Notes: generated from the letters alone by a model not told the origin. Positions 17,854 through 26,491 are shown, numbered from the stretch's first letter. The stretch is DNA of 64,000 nt from Chitinophaga sp. CF118 (GCF_900112615.1 NZ_FOMK01000005.1:401467-465466), one strand, 5' to 3'. A program made the numbers and translations.

Positions 17854-17904
17854 GTCAAAATATTTGAACACGATAAAGTGTAGTCTTAAAAGCCGGCAAA
17901 ATAA

Positions 17905-17940
17905 AAACGAGAAGAACACGTCTGTATTGTTCTCGTCTCC
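17905..17940. repeat. Imperfect hairpin, possible worn copy of the dispersed repeat
   Basis: ACGAGAAGAACA and TGTTCTCGT-like arms flank CGTCTG; it is followed by TTTGGTACAAATTGAG instead of the full tail. The shape (A-rich lead, hairpin, then GTACAA) recalls the dispersed repeat, but the tail stops after about six bases where an ATPase relic begins. Confidence 0.35.
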
Positions 17941-17949
17941 TTTGGTACA

Positions 17950-18030
17950 AATTGAGTAATTTCAGACTTAGCTTTACGAGTAATCATCCTTGCAATTATA
18001 ACATTAAATATTCGATTTGTAAGGATAGAA
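17950..18030 (-). pseudogene. Relic of the 5' end of an AAA/DUF4143 ATPase gene
   Basis: On the minus strand the sequence gives MITRKAKSEITQ, against MITRKAKSEIVQ in the intact gene starting at 28250, and the upstream 40 bases including the inverted repeat next to the ATG also match (CCTTACAA versus CCTTGCAA in the first arm). The match ends after codon 12. This is a copy of promoter plus start, not a functional gene. Confidence 0.75.
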
Positions 18031-18158
18031 TTTGTTATATTAAATATATCTGATAAGTATATCATCTATAAACTAATCTTTAAAGACCTGCCTTAAAGAC
18101 ATGTTTTCGATCTGAATTATGTAAATTTTACTCTTTGACCTCTTTCCACTTATTTGTT

Positions 18159-18469
18159 ATGAACAAACCCCCAATTAATAACCCATCTGATGTACTTTCT
18201 TCCTGGCTCTTGAAGTATTATCACCACAAACATTTAATAGGCCCGAGGATCTGACAAGTTCTTTTGGTTCTATTGCATATTTGAATGAAGAAGCATTGCC
18301 ATGGGAAGGAGTTGAAGAAAAAAGTAAGCCTAATTACCGTTTATACTATCAGGTTGTAATAGGCACAATTAATTTTGAAAAGGCAATATCGGCATTACTT
18401 GATATCTATGTTGATAAACGTCCGGACGTCCCGCTCTTAAAGGAGAAGCTATTCTGGCAACTATTATAA
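18159..18469 (+). pseudogene. Frameshifted small gene, unknown function
   Basis: A frame from ATG 18159 (MNKPPINNPSDVLSSWLLKYY...) runs to about 18245, and a second frame continues without gap (EDLTSSFGSIAYLNEEALPW...) to the stop at 18469. The total is 311 bases, one short of a multiple of three, so a single-base deletion near 18240-18250 (around GGCCCGAGG) would explain both halves as one protein of about 103 residues. Composition looks like real soluble protein. No family recognised. A sequencing error is the alternative. Confidence 0.5.
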
Positions 18470-18550
18470 TTGATTCCAAAGGGTTGGCTGTTGGACACCA
18501 AACCCTTGTTAGTGGCATTGGCTTTTAGCAGGCTGCTTTTCTGTCGTCTT

Positions 18551-19465
18551 TTAATTAAACGACTGTCTGAACTCCAGAGGCGAAACGTTTGTCTTTGTCT
18601 TGAAAAGTTTGCTGAACGACTGTGAATGTTCAAAGCCCAATTCATAAGCAATTTCCGAAACGGATAGATTTGTCGTTGATAATTTTTCTTTGGCTTTTTC
18701 TATGATTACATTCTGAATGTATTGTTGTGTGTTTAGTCCTGTCAATGAACTCAACATATCACTCAAATAGCGTTGCGATAGCTTCAATTCTGTGCTGATA
18801 TATTTCACGGATGGCAAACCGTTCTTCAGGCTGTTTTCCTCTTCAAAATAGTTGTTTAAAAGTTTGTCCAAAGCAGTTATGATGTCGTGATTGATTGCTT
18901 TCCTCGTAATAAATTGCCTATTGTAAAAACGATTGCTGTAATTCAACAACAATTCTATTTGCGACACCAAAACATCTTGGCTGAAACCGTCAATATTATT
19001 GTCTAATTCATTGGCTATTGAAGCAAATAAACTGGCTATAACTTCTTTTTCTCTTGCAGATAAAAATAAGGCTTCTGAAACATCGTAAGAGAAAAAGCCA
19101 TATTGATTCATTGTGTTTCCTAATGGATAATTTCGTATAAAGTCCGAATGGAAATACAAAGCAAGACCTTCATAGCTTTCTATGTTTTCTGGTGGATAAA
19201 CAATTTGTTTTGGCTTCAAAAATGCTAATCCGCCTTCTTCAAAATCGTAATATGCTTGTCCGTATTTTATTTGTCCTGTGAATGTAGGCTTAAAGGAAAT
19301 TTTGTAAAAATCGAAACTTGTTTTTTGCCCTCTTGGAAACATTTCAATCGAAACATTATTGTAATCAACCAATGCAATTAATGGATGCAATGGCGCAGGA
19401 AGTCCCAATATCCGTACAAGTTGCGATATACTTTTAATATGAGTTATGTTAGATTCTCGTTGCAT
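18551..19465 (-). CDS. AraC-family transcriptional regulator
   Basis: About 304 residues from the ATG at 19465 (MQRESNITHIKS), preferred over 19489 because the family alignment begins there. The N-terminal cupin-type sensor half (SFDFYKISFKP, PKQIVYPPE) precedes two helix-turn-helix units near the C-terminus: VKYISTELKLSQRYLSDMLS and VSEIAYELGFEHSQSFSKLF, ending in the usual PLEFRQS. It lies downstream of, and on the same strand as, two aldo/keto reductases that share a promoter motif, so it is the probable regulator of these genes. DNA here is more AT-rich than the core genes. Confidence 0.9.
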   Translation of the reverse strand: MQRESNITHIKSISQLVRILGLPAPLHPLIALVDYNNVSIEMFPRGQKTSFDFYKISFKPTFTGQIKYGQAYYDFEEGGLAFLKPKQIVYPPENIESYEGLALYFHSDFIRNYPLGNTMNQYGFFSYDVSEALFLSAREKEVIASLFASIANELDNNIDGFSQDVLVSQIELLLNYSNRFYNRQFITRKAINHDIITALDKLLNNYFEEENSLKNGLPSVKYISTELKLSQRYLSDMLSSLTGLNTQQYIQNVIIEKAKEKLSTTNLSVSEIAYELGFEHSQSFSKLFKTKTNVSPLEFRQSFN

Positions 19466-19651
19466 TTTTTTAGTTATAAATGTAATCAACTTTGTTTTGA
19501 CAGACGAATGACACTACTTGCACCTGTAACAGCTACAACTTTTTCTTTAAGATATTGCATATTCTTTCGTCTGCTGTGTAAGGTTTTGTGTGCAAGCTCA
19601 TTACTTGTTCCTGCACACACCTTATTGTTGCACACACTTTGTTTTGCTTTA

Positions 19652-20629
19652 TTATCTATCTATTTGTTTTTCTAAAACTTCAGGATAGCGGTCACCCACA
19701 AGTGTAATTCCATTTACTGTTGTGTTAATCTTTGCTAGCTCATCAGCTGTTAGTACAATATTTGTACTGCCAATGTTTTCCTCTAAACGATGCAATTTTG
19801 TAGTCCCCGGGATTGGTGCTATCCAGGGCTTTTGAGCTAAGATCCAAGCCAATGCTAATTGCCCGGTTGTAACATTTTTTTGGTTAGCAATCTTAGAAAG
19901 TTCGTCCACTAGAACCAGATTGGCTTTTATGTTCTCTTCGCTGAAACGAGGAATGACATTTCTGCGGTCGACATCCGCTAATTTTGAATTTATTGTACCT
20001 GTGAGGAAGCCTTTGCCCAAAGGACTGAACGGAACGAAACCAATTCCTAACTCTTCTAATGTTGGTATGATCTCATTTTCGGGCTCACGCCAAAACAAAG
20101 AGTATTCGCTTTGTAATGCTGTTACAGGTTGAATTGAATGTGCCTTGCGAATAGTTTTTGCGCTTGCTTCCGATAAACCGAAATATTTTACTTTACCCTC
20201 TTGTATCAAGTCTTTTACTGTACCTGCAACATCTTCTATTGGAACATTGGGGTCAACTCTGTGCTGATAAAGCAGATCGATGTAATCTGTTTTTAATCTT
20301 TTTAAAGATGCTTCGACTACTACTCTGATAGTTTCGGGTCTGCTGTCTAAACCTGTTGTTGGTCTAGCATCTTTACAACCAAATTTTGTTGCTATAACAA
20401 CGTCTTTTCTATAAGGCTGTAATCCTTCGCCAACAAGTTCTTCATTGGTGTAAGGCCCGTAGGCTTCTGCGGTATCAAAAAATGTGATACCCCTTTCAAC
20501 TGCGTTGCGCAGTAGTGTTATGGCATCTTTTTTATCAAGACCTTTGCCATCCAAAAAGTTTAAACCCATACAGCCAAAACCTAATGCGGAAACTTCTAAT
20601 CCGCTATTCCCTAATTTTCTTTTTTGCAT
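19652..20629 (-). CDS. Aldo/keto reductase (AKR13-like)
   Basis: 325 residues of a TIM-barrel NADPH-dependent reductase. Catalytic residues are visible: Asp in FFDTAEAYG with Tyr four residues on, Lys in VIATKFGC and His in YQHRVDP. The C-terminal cofactor site reads IPGTTKLHRLEEN. It reduces an aldehyde or ketone in the cytoplasm; the physiological substrate is unknown. It has its own promoter-like element at 20697-20730, near-identical to the one of the second reductase. Confidence 0.9.
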   Translation of the reverse strand: MQKRKLGNSGLEVSALGFGCMGLNFLDGKGLDKKDAITLLRNAVERGITFFDTAEAYGPYTNEELVGEGLQPYRKDVVIATKFGCKDARPTTGLDSRPETIRVVVEASLKRLKTDYIDLLYQHRVDPNVPIEDVAGTVKDLIQEGKVKYFGLSEASAKTIRKAHSIQPVTALQSEYSLFWREPENEIIPTLEELGIGFVPFSPLGKGFLTGTINSKLADVDRRNVIPRFSEENIKANLVLVDELSKIANQKNVTTGQLALAWILAQKPWIAPIPGTTKLHRLEENIGSTNIVLTADELAKINTTVNGITLVGDRYPEVLEKQIDR

Positions 20630-20696
20630 AATTCTTTTTTGATTGTTTCTAAAACTGAATAAATCTCAAGTACAAAATTCTTGATTGTCGTTCTAT

Positions 20697-20730
20697 AAAA
20701 AGTAGTTAGATTGGTAATTGTTGTAGTCAA
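20697..20730 (-). promoter_or_regulatory. Promoter/operator of the first aldo/keto reductase gene
   Basis: Minus strand: TTGAC (20730-20726) and TACTTTTT (20704-20697) with 21 bases between. The adjoining block TTGGTAATTGTTGTAGTCAA (plus strand 20711-20730) is matched at 19 of 20 bases upstream of the second reductase. Likely -33/-7 elements with a shared regulator site. Confidence 0.55.
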
Positions 20731-20745
20731 GTTTTCAAACGTTTT

Positions 20746-21549
20746 TCAAACACTATAAATTAGTCCGCCACCTTGATCTAACGATTTGATAGTTTCCATA
20801 TCATCGGCAGACAACTCAAAGTCAAATACATTGAAATTTTCATTGATCCTTTTCACATTTGCTGATTTTGGAATAGCAACGACTTCTTTCTGAATTAACC
20901 ATCGTAGAACCACTTGGGCAATACTTTTATTATATTTGCTTGAAAGCATTATTAAAGGTTCATTGTTAAAAAGATTATTTTTACCCTGAGCAAAGGGTGC
21001 CCAGGACTCCAACTGTATGCCTTGAGATTTTAAACCTTTTTGCATTTCTGTTTTTTGGGAAAATGGATGTGTTTCCACTTGATTGACTGCTGGTATCACA
21101 CTATGCTGCTTCAGTAAATTCTGAATCTGATTCATATTGAAATTACTTACACCTATAGCCCTTACTTTACCTTCTCTGTATAATTCTTCCATTGCAGTCC
21201 AGGATGAGCTTACGTCTCCCTGCGGGAGATGTATCAAGTACAGATCAATATAGTCAAGACCCAATTTTGCTAGTGATGCTTCAAAGGCACTCTTTGTTTT
21301 TTCGTACCCTATATCCGCTGGCAAAAATTTTGTAGTTACAAAGATTTCTTCCCGTTTGACATTACTTTTTTTAATCGCTCTGCCCACCGATTCCTCATTA
21401 TTGTATACCGAAGCTGTGTCTATAAGTCTGTAGCCGATATTTAAAGCATTTAGTACAGACTGCTCACACTCAAAACCGTCTCGAAGCAAGTACGTGCCAA
21501 AACCAAGCAGCGGCATCGTTACTCCATTGTTTAATATTACATTTTCCAT
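20746..21549 (-). CDS. Aldo/keto reductase (AKR5-like, diketogluconate reductase type)
   Basis: 267 residues. Motifs: LGFGTYLLRD, catalytic Asp and Tyr in LIDTASVYNNEESVG, Lys in FVTTKFLP, His in YLIHLPQGD, and IPKSANVKRINEN for the NADPH phosphate. Family members reduce small carbonyl compounds. The gene starts 50 bases from its promoter-like element and precedes the other reductase and the AraC gene on the same strand. Confidence 0.9.
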   Translation of the reverse strand: MENVILNNGVTMPLLGFGTYLLRDGFECEQSVLNALNIGYRLIDTASVYNNEESVGRAIKKSNVKREEIFVTTKFLPADIGYEKTKSAFEASLAKLGLDYIDLYLIHLPQGDVSSSWTAMEELYREGKVRAIGVSNFNMNQIQNLLKQHSVIPAVNQVETHPFSQKTEMQKGLKSQGIQLESWAPFAQGKNNLFNNEPLIMLSSKYNKSIAQVVLRWLIQKEVVAIPKSANVKRINENFNVFDFELSADDMETIKSLDQGGGLIYSV

Positions 21550-21598
21550 TTTTGCACTTACTTAAATTTCATTGCAAAATTCTTAATAGTCGTCCGAT

Positions 21599-21632
21599 GA
21601 AATGTATCCGAGTTGGTATTTGTTGTAGTCAA
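21599..21632 (-). promoter_or_regulatory. Promoter/operator of the second aldo/keto reductase gene
   Basis: Minus strand: TTGAC (21632-21628) and TACATTTC (21606-21599), the same spacing as in the first reductase promoter. The block TTGGTATTTGTTGTAGTCAA (21613-21632) is shared. TACATTTC fits the TAnnTTTG-type -7 element except for the last base. Confidence 0.55.
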
Positions 21633-21741
21633 ATTGTATAGCGTGGTGGCTGGGCTTGGTTGTCCGTTTTGTCTTGTCGGTCAATTGAGTGTCTGACTTT
21701 GCTTTTGAGAAAAACGGAGACAGACATCCACACTACCAAAA

Positions 21742-21987
21742 CTACTTGGTCTGGCAAGATTGGCCAGGTGGCATGAAAGCGTCAGGCAATCTGGCTTTAA
21801 AGCTTTCAATACCATATCCAGATCCATAGAGCATCATTATGAAACCATCCTGAATTACTTCGATAATAGATCTACAAATGCATCTGCCGAATCTTTTAAT
21901 GCAAAGATCAAGGCATTCAGAAGTCAGTTTAGAGGAGTAAGAAGCGTCGAATTCTTTCTGTTCAGACTAACACAATTGTATGCTTAA
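21742..21987 (+). pseudogene. C-terminal fragment of a DDE transposase
   Basis: The frame gives about 82 residues (LARWHESVRQSGFKAFNTIS ... SFNAKIKAFRSQFRGVRSVE ...) that match only the C-terminal end of ISL3/ISAon1-type transposases common in Bacteroidota, including the catalytic Glu in NASAESFNAKIK. The upstream part of the transposase is absent, so the element is dead. Bases 21988-22050 after it may contain the right end of the insertion sequence. Confidence 0.8.
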
Positions 21988-22059
21988 AAAGCTCCAGCTC
22001 CACAACATTGGGGATTGATCCGTAAAAGTTCGAACCGAATAACTAGCTGTAAACCAATA

Positions 22060-22178
22060 AAAAAGCCCATCTATAAGATGAGCTTTTTAGTATTCTAAAT
22101 GTTAAAATTATTAACATTTCGTTAAGTACAACGGGGCGGACAAATGTCGAAGTTCTATGTGTATGATTTTAAGAGATT
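22060..22178 (+). repeat. Dispersed hairpin-tail repeat, copy 4
   Basis: A hairpin AAAAAGCCCATCT / AGATGAGCTTTTT (22060-22088, one mismatch) is followed by a second hairpin AAATGTTAA / TTAACATTT (22097-22119), then the tail GTACAACGGGGCGGACAAA at 22126 and TGTCGAAGTTCTATGTG. It is the only copy with two hairpins before the tail. Confidence 0.7.
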
Positions 22179-22338
22179 GTTAGGTTTTTTACCGGATAAT
22201 GTAAAAATATTGTATCGAATTACTCCGTCTTAATCATAATTGAAAGTTGCAACGCCATCTATTAATATTTCCTTTTAGAAACTAATAAGTTGAATTATAT
22301 AATTGACATATCTTTATAAAAACATAATCCCTTATACA

Positions 22339-23319
22339 ATGAACCTAAAATCTGTATTGATTGTTTGTTGCTTTGTGGGTGTATCGTTCTCCTGTAATAA
22401 AACCCACGATACACTTCCTGCTCCTCAGCCGACAAACGATTTCAAACAAAACATCAGTATCCGTCTGAGTGGTGATATTACATTCACCGAAACTCCTTTA
22501 AACGGAACAAGACAAGCGCATAACTATGTATATGCCAAATCTATTTTAAGCGGTATAATGTACGCTGTTGATGTTCGTAGTGATGCAAAGCCATTTGCTG
22601 CGGGCCTTTTTACAAATCGAGACAGTATCGTGTTGTCATTACCTGCCAATAAAAATTATACTGTGACGGTAGCTGTCGTAACAAGAGGCAGTGGCCTTGG
22701 ACCATGGTACGAAGAATTACCTGGTTCAGGACGTCGCTTTGAGCGCCCCTTTAACAGGTATCTCGACAACACATTAAGCTACAATGTAACAGACAGTACT
22801 TTCCTTCAAGACTTTACCTATTCTAATATGTTCGATCAGGATACTGTCAGTGCATTTTCTCCATACTATCCTGAAATGGATACTTACATTGGCAAAGTAG
22901 ATGTCTATGCAGATTCTTCCCAAACCATCACGATACCGGTGAAAAGGATCGCTTTTGGCATACGTTATACAGCTTCCAATTTTACCGGTGGAAGATTAAT
23001 TGTGAGTTATAGCTTTGGTGCTATGCTTACCAAATATTTTACACCACAGGATATGGGCGGCATCGCTATATATACTGTAGATGATTACAGGTATGCTGAT
23101 CAGCCTACTGCATGGTTGCGTATCCTGGCCACTATTAAATGGGAAAAACCTGATGGCACAGTTGTTACCCTTGGTAGTAAAGAATTATACCCTCCCCAAA
23201 GAAACTATGTAACTACAGTTAATGTTACATTGCCAACTTCTACATCTACTGTGAATGAGGGTGTAAATATTCAGCTTACAGAAACAGACTGGAGTAGTTC
23301 TGACATCATTAATCTCTAA
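22339..23319 (+). CDS. Lipoprotein, tandem paralog 1, unknown function
   Basis: 326 residues from ATG 22339 (MNLKSVLIVCCFVGVSFSC), chosen because the lipoprotein signal starts there; an in-frame ATG at 22303 would add 12 unlikely residues. The mature part is beta-rich with no recognised domain. It shares with the next gene IRLSGDITFTETP / VRISGITTVTTP, AVDVR, RPFDK / RPFNR, a long KRIAFGI / RRICFGI segment, YTVDDYRYAD / YTADHFRYSD and LYPPQRNYVTTVNVT / LYPRRNMLTTINVT. A surface or periplasmic adhesin-like role is possible but not shown. Confidence 0.75.
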   Translation: MNLKSVLIVCCFVGVSFSCNKTHDTLPAPQPTNDFKQNISIRLSGDITFTETPLNGTRQAHNYVYAKSILSGIMYAVDVRSDAKPFAAGLFTNRDSIVLSLPANKNYTVTVAVVTRGSGLGPWYEELPGSGRRFERPFNRYLDNTLSYNVTDSTFLQDFTYSNMFDQDTVSAFSPYYPEMDTYIGKVDVYADSSQTITIPVKRIAFGIRYTASNFTGGRLIVSYSFGAMLTKYFTPQDMGGIAIYTVDDYRYADQPTAWLRILATIKWEKPDGTVVTLGSKELYPPQRNYVTTVNVTLPTSTSTVNEGVNIQLTETDWSSSDIINL

Positions 23320-23327
23320 TTATCAAC

Positions 23328-24335
23328 ATGAAAACGAAATATATATTAGTCGCGCTGTGTCTATCAGTGGTAACTGCTTTTTATGCATGTAAAAAGTCTG
23401 AGAAGCTGACACCTGAAACTGAGATCAGTGTTGAGAAAATAAAGGTAGGTGTACGAATAAGCGGTATCACTACCGTCACAACCCCTATGGAAAATGGGAA
23501 GAAATTGCCAGTTTCTGTAGCTGCCAGATCGATCTTCGACAGTACTTTTTATGCCGTAGATGTACGGCTGCTAAACGGAGCTCCATATGCTCAGGGCCTT
23601 TACAATTCACCTGAAGGAATTGTGCTGGAGCTGACAAAGAATGAGCTATATCTGATACGGGTAGCTGCCATTAAAAAAGGAACCAGTTATGGCATACCAC
23701 CGGCAGGTACTTCCGGAGGATATGTGTATCTCTACAGACCATTTGATAAGCCGGTAAAAAATGAAATGGTATATAATACTGCTGTTCCTAATTCGCCTGA
23801 TGCACTGAATCCAACTTTTCTGGATAGCGTAACCTACATGCCTGTATTAGAGAATCCCTTTACAGGAGAAACCGGCGCGTATGTATATCCGGAACTGGAA
23901 ACTTATTATCAGTCGGTGCAGTTTAGTGCCGCAGATACTTCTTCATCTCTTAATCTTGCTCTCCGCAGGATCTGTTTTGGTATTAATTATAACCTGATCA
24001 ATTTTGAAGATGGTACTCTGAAAGTCGAATATGACGGGGAGATGAAAACTAAAACATTCAGCCAGTACGGAGGCTATGATGAACATTTAAGTATTTATAC
24101 AGCGGATCATTTCCGTTATAGCGATACGATCTATCAACCGGTTAATCTTACGTTTACTTTTGTAAAATTTGATGGTACAATTGTGCCAATGGGAACTAAG
24201 TCGTTATATCCAAGAAGAAATATGCTCACAACAATCAATGTTACACAGCCGGCCGCCGGCAGAACAGCTGATGTGAATACAAATATCTTCCTTACAGATA
24301 CCGCTTTTGCAGGTGGTACCACGGTGCAATTCTAA
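23328..24335 (+). CDS. Lipoprotein, tandem paralog 2, unknown function
   Basis: 335 residues, starting 9 bases after paralog 1, so the two form one transcript. Signal peptide with lipobox (VVTAFYAC), then the same beta-rich architecture and shared blocks along the whole length. The two differ at most positions, so the duplication is old and both copies have been kept. A strong terminator follows. Confidence 0.75.
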   Translation: MKTKYILVALCLSVVTAFYACKKSEKLTPETEISVEKIKVGVRISGITTVTTPMENGKKLPVSVAARSIFDSTFYAVDVRLLNGAPYAQGLYNSPEGIVLELTKNELYLIRVAAIKKGTSYGIPPAGTSGGYVYLYRPFDKPVKNEMVYNTAVPNSPDALNPTFLDSVTYMPVLENPFTGETGAYVYPELETYYQSVQFSAADTSSSLNLALRRICFGINYNLINFEDGTLKVEYDGEMKTKTFSQYGGYDEHLSIYTADHFRYSDTIYQPVNLTFTFVKFDGTIVPMGTKSLYPRRNMLTTINVTQPAAGRTADVNTNIFLTDTAFAGGTTVQF

Positions 24336-24351
24336 TTATAGTTTGCCTGTT

Positions 24352-24404
24352 TTAGCCTTCTTTATGATAATGCGCAGCACTATCATAAAGAAGGCTAATT
24401 TTTT
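24352..24404 (+). terminator. Strong terminator after the lipoprotein pair
   Basis: Perfect 18-bp stem (24352-24369 with 24381-24398), 11-base loop, followed by TTTTTT. It begins 17 bases after the stop codon. Confidence 0.85.
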
Positions 24405-24436
24405 ATAATTTACTTAAGTAATGTAAAAGAAATACC

Positions 24437-24479
24437 TACATATTTTTCAGGTCATTCATCATATCGATTACAGGCAACA
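24437..24479 (-). pseudogene. Relic of the 3' end of an AAA/DUF4143 ATPase gene
   Basis: Minus strand reads LPVIDMMNDLKNM-stop, against LPLIDIMNDLRNM-stop at the end of the intact ATPase (27081-28250). The match covers about 43 bases and stops abruptly on the 5' side. Confidence 0.7.
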
Positions 24480-24547
24480 TCAAAATTATAAAGGACGATA
24501 TCGATTCAATCATTGCATTTAATCAAGCTGTTAAAAAGGACAATGAG

Positions 24548-24930
24548 TTGAGAGTTGATATCTTGGCAGGATGTAGGCAGCTTATACGCTGGATGATTTA
24601 TCAGACTCCCTGGAGGGAACAGTATATATTATGTAGATGTATGATCCATATGGTGCGTGCCCTGCATAGAGGAGTTCGCATACACAAAAAATGGAGAGAT
24701 ATGATTAAGTATTATAAACTGCCTGCCTGCATGTGCGCGCCAATAAGCTTCTTAGAAGTGACCTGCTCCGGCAGCTGGCAGGTAATGGTGAACTGGCGAT
24801 CCCTCATTACCCGCTAATTGATAGAAATGCAGCAATCGTTAATGATAATGCAGAATTACCCGGTAATACGGCAAAATTTCGTGTTCAGATTCAAGTCTAT
24901 CTCATTGATCTCACCGTGAGGAATTGCTAA
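24548..24930 (+). pseudogene. Decayed coding sequence, unknown family
   Basis: Several frames have protein-like stretches that stop and shift: an early one (DDLSDSLEGTVYIM then stop) and a later one in the same frame from about 24733 (NKLLRSDLLRQLAGNGELAI, ... NAELPGNTAKFRVQIQVYLI) ending at 24930. The same frame contains at least four stops between them. It looks like a dead gene interrupted by substitutions. The longest intact frame, 24548-24817, is in another phase and is not convincing. Confidence 0.4.
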
Positions 24931-24931
24931 T

Positions 24932-25022
24932 ACGAAAAAAGGAACATCGTTTCGATGTTCCTTTTTTCGTGTACAACGGGCCGGACAACTGTCGAACTTT
25001 TGGGTGGGGGATTTTAATATGA
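24932..25022 (+). repeat. Dispersed hairpin-tail repeat, copy 5
   Basis: Perfect 18-bp hairpin (24932-24949 with 24953-24970, loop TTT) followed without gap by the tail GTACAACGGGCCGGACAACT at 24971, then GTCGAACTTTTGGGTGG and GGATTTTAATATG. It is the cleanest copy and shows that the stem can be unrelated to those of the other copies. Confidence 0.8.
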
Positions 25023-25353
25023 TAAGGCTAGTGATTAAATTAATTATCTGTCGCATGGGGCCAAATATTGATCTACGCCAATGAATTTGACGGCCTATGT
25101 GAGGATTTCATCACCTTACCTCATTTTTTAGACAACACTTTAAGCCACAGAGGGCACGACAATATTAAGTTTACGATATACATGAAACTTTACAATCTTT
25201 AAATAAAGTTTACCATATACATGAAACTCATCCAAAGGACATTATATAACTGAACGGGTAATTCCACTTGTTAATAAGCAGGTCATTAAGGAGAATCTGC
25301 AGCCTTTGGGAATAGGGAGCATGCGATTTAACAGGAAAATCCATTCCCAATTA
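25023..25353. other. Gene-free stretch before fic, with a short direct repeat
   Basis: No coding signal seen. A 22-base word (AGTTTAC, one variable base, ATATACATGAAACT) occurs at 25168-25189 and 25207-25228, a spacing of 39 bases. The bases between the two words (25190-25206) are not repeated. Confidence 0.5.
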
Positions 25354-25435
25354 ATTTCAAGCCCATTTATAGGCTGATTGTAGCCCAAAAAATGCATTAT
25401 TTGGGCTACATTTGTCTTTTTTTTGGGCTTGAAAT
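25354..25435 (+). promoter_or_regulatory. 82-bp concentric dyad operator with fic promoter
   Basis: Outer arms ATTTCAAGCCCA (25354-25365) and TGGGCTTGAAAT (25424-25435) and inner arms TGTAGCCCAAA (25379-25389) and TTTGGGCTACA (25400-25410) are both perfect and share the same centre (25394.5), where an ATGCAT palindrome sits. The right inner arm overlaps TACATTTG (25407-25414), an exact TAnnTTTG -7 element, so a protein bound here would block or loop the promoter. The fic start codon is 15 bases after the outer arm. Confidence 0.75.
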
Positions 25436-25450
25436 GAAAAATGCATAAAA

Positions 25451-26491
25451 ATGGCAGATAACCATCAAACTGAAATCCTCAGATTTATCAAAGAAAATCC
25501 CTCTAGTTCTTCTAAAATGATCCACGAAAGTCTGGAGTTTACTATTGGGTATACTTCATTAAAGCGGATATTAGTTAAGCTGACATCAGATAATTTAATA
25601 ATAACAGAGGGAAAGGGTAAAGGAACGAAATATGTCCTAAGTCCATCCTATGAATTATCCCACCCAATTGATGTTCAGGCATACTTTGAAAAGGAAATTG
25701 ATGAAAGGCAAATAAAAGAGAACTTTAATCTATCATTAATTGCTGAAGTCTTAAGTCGTGCAAACCTTTTTACAGATGATGAAGAGCGATACCTGAATTC
25801 TCTCCAACATGAATTTAAAAATAATGTTTCCCATCTGTCGGCATCATCATATGATAAAGAGATGGAACGACTTGCCATTGACTTAAGTTGGAAATCATCC
25901 CAGATTGAAGGCAATACATATTCACTTCTTGAAACAGAACGTTTACTTAAGGAAAAAGAAACCGCGGCAGGTAAACCAAAGGATGATGCGATCATGCTGC
26001 TTAATCATAAAGAAGCAATAAATTTTATCATTGAGCATCCGGATTACGTTGTTCCCTTAACAGTATCAAGAATAGAAGATATTCACAGCTTATTAGTCAA
26101 AGATTTAGGCGTTGATCGAAATATCAGGCAAAGAAGGGTTGGTATTTCAGGAACAAATTATAAGCCGTTGGATAATGAGCATCAGATCAGAGATGCATTA
26201 AGAGACATGTGCGAACTAGTAAATAGCAAAAGCAGCGTATTTGAGAAAGCACTTCTTACGCTAGTCTTGCTTTCATATATTCAGGCATTCGTAGATGGGA
26301 ATAAGAGGACAGCGCGTATAGTGAGCAATGCTATATTAATTGCACATCAATATTGCCCTATTTCATTCCGGACAGTGGATTCTATCGAATATAAAAAAGC
26401 AATGCTTATATTTTACGAACAAAATAATATGAGCGCTTTTAAAGAGATTTTTAAGAGTCAATTTGAATTCGCGGTGAAGACTTATTTTTAG
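25451..26491 (+). CDS. Fic-domain protein with N-terminal winged helix, catalytic His replaced by Gln
   Basis: 346 residues. A winged-helix domain (about 1-65; YTSLKRILVKLTSDNLIITE) precedes a helical linker and the Fic core. An inhibitory helix motif of class II is visible, S149-S-Q-I-E153-G. The Fic motif reads QAFVDGNKRTAR (residues 278-289): the phosphate-binding DGNKR part and second Arg are intact, but the first residue, normally the catalytic His, is Gln. Fic enzymes transfer AMP or other phosphate-containing groups; without His the usual reaction is doubtful. The winged helix and the large operator upstream suggest a DNA-binding autoregulator. It is followed after about 97 bases by the gene at 26588. 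Confidence 0.88.
   Translation: MADNHQTEILRFIKENPSSSSKMIHESLEFTIGYTSLKRILVKLTSDNLIITEGKGKGTKYVLSPSYELSHPIDVQAYFEKEIDERQIKENFNLSLIAEVLSRANLFTDDEERYLNSLQHEFKNNVSHLSASSYDKEMERLAIDLSWKSSQIEGNTYSLLETERLLKEKETAAGKPKDDAIMLLNHKEAINFIIEHPDYVVPLTVSRIEDIHSLLVKDLGVDRNIRQRRVGISGTNYKPLDNEHQIRDALRDMCELVNSKSSVFEKALLTLVLLSYIQAFVDGNKRTARIVSNAILIAHQYCPISFRTVDSIEYKKAMLIFYEQNNMSAFKEIFKSQFEFAVKTYF

Noticed and set aside
24548..24817. 89-codon plus-strand frame
   Set aside because: Composition (many Cys, Met and Trp) is not protein-like, and the sequence fits better as a decayed gene in another phase.
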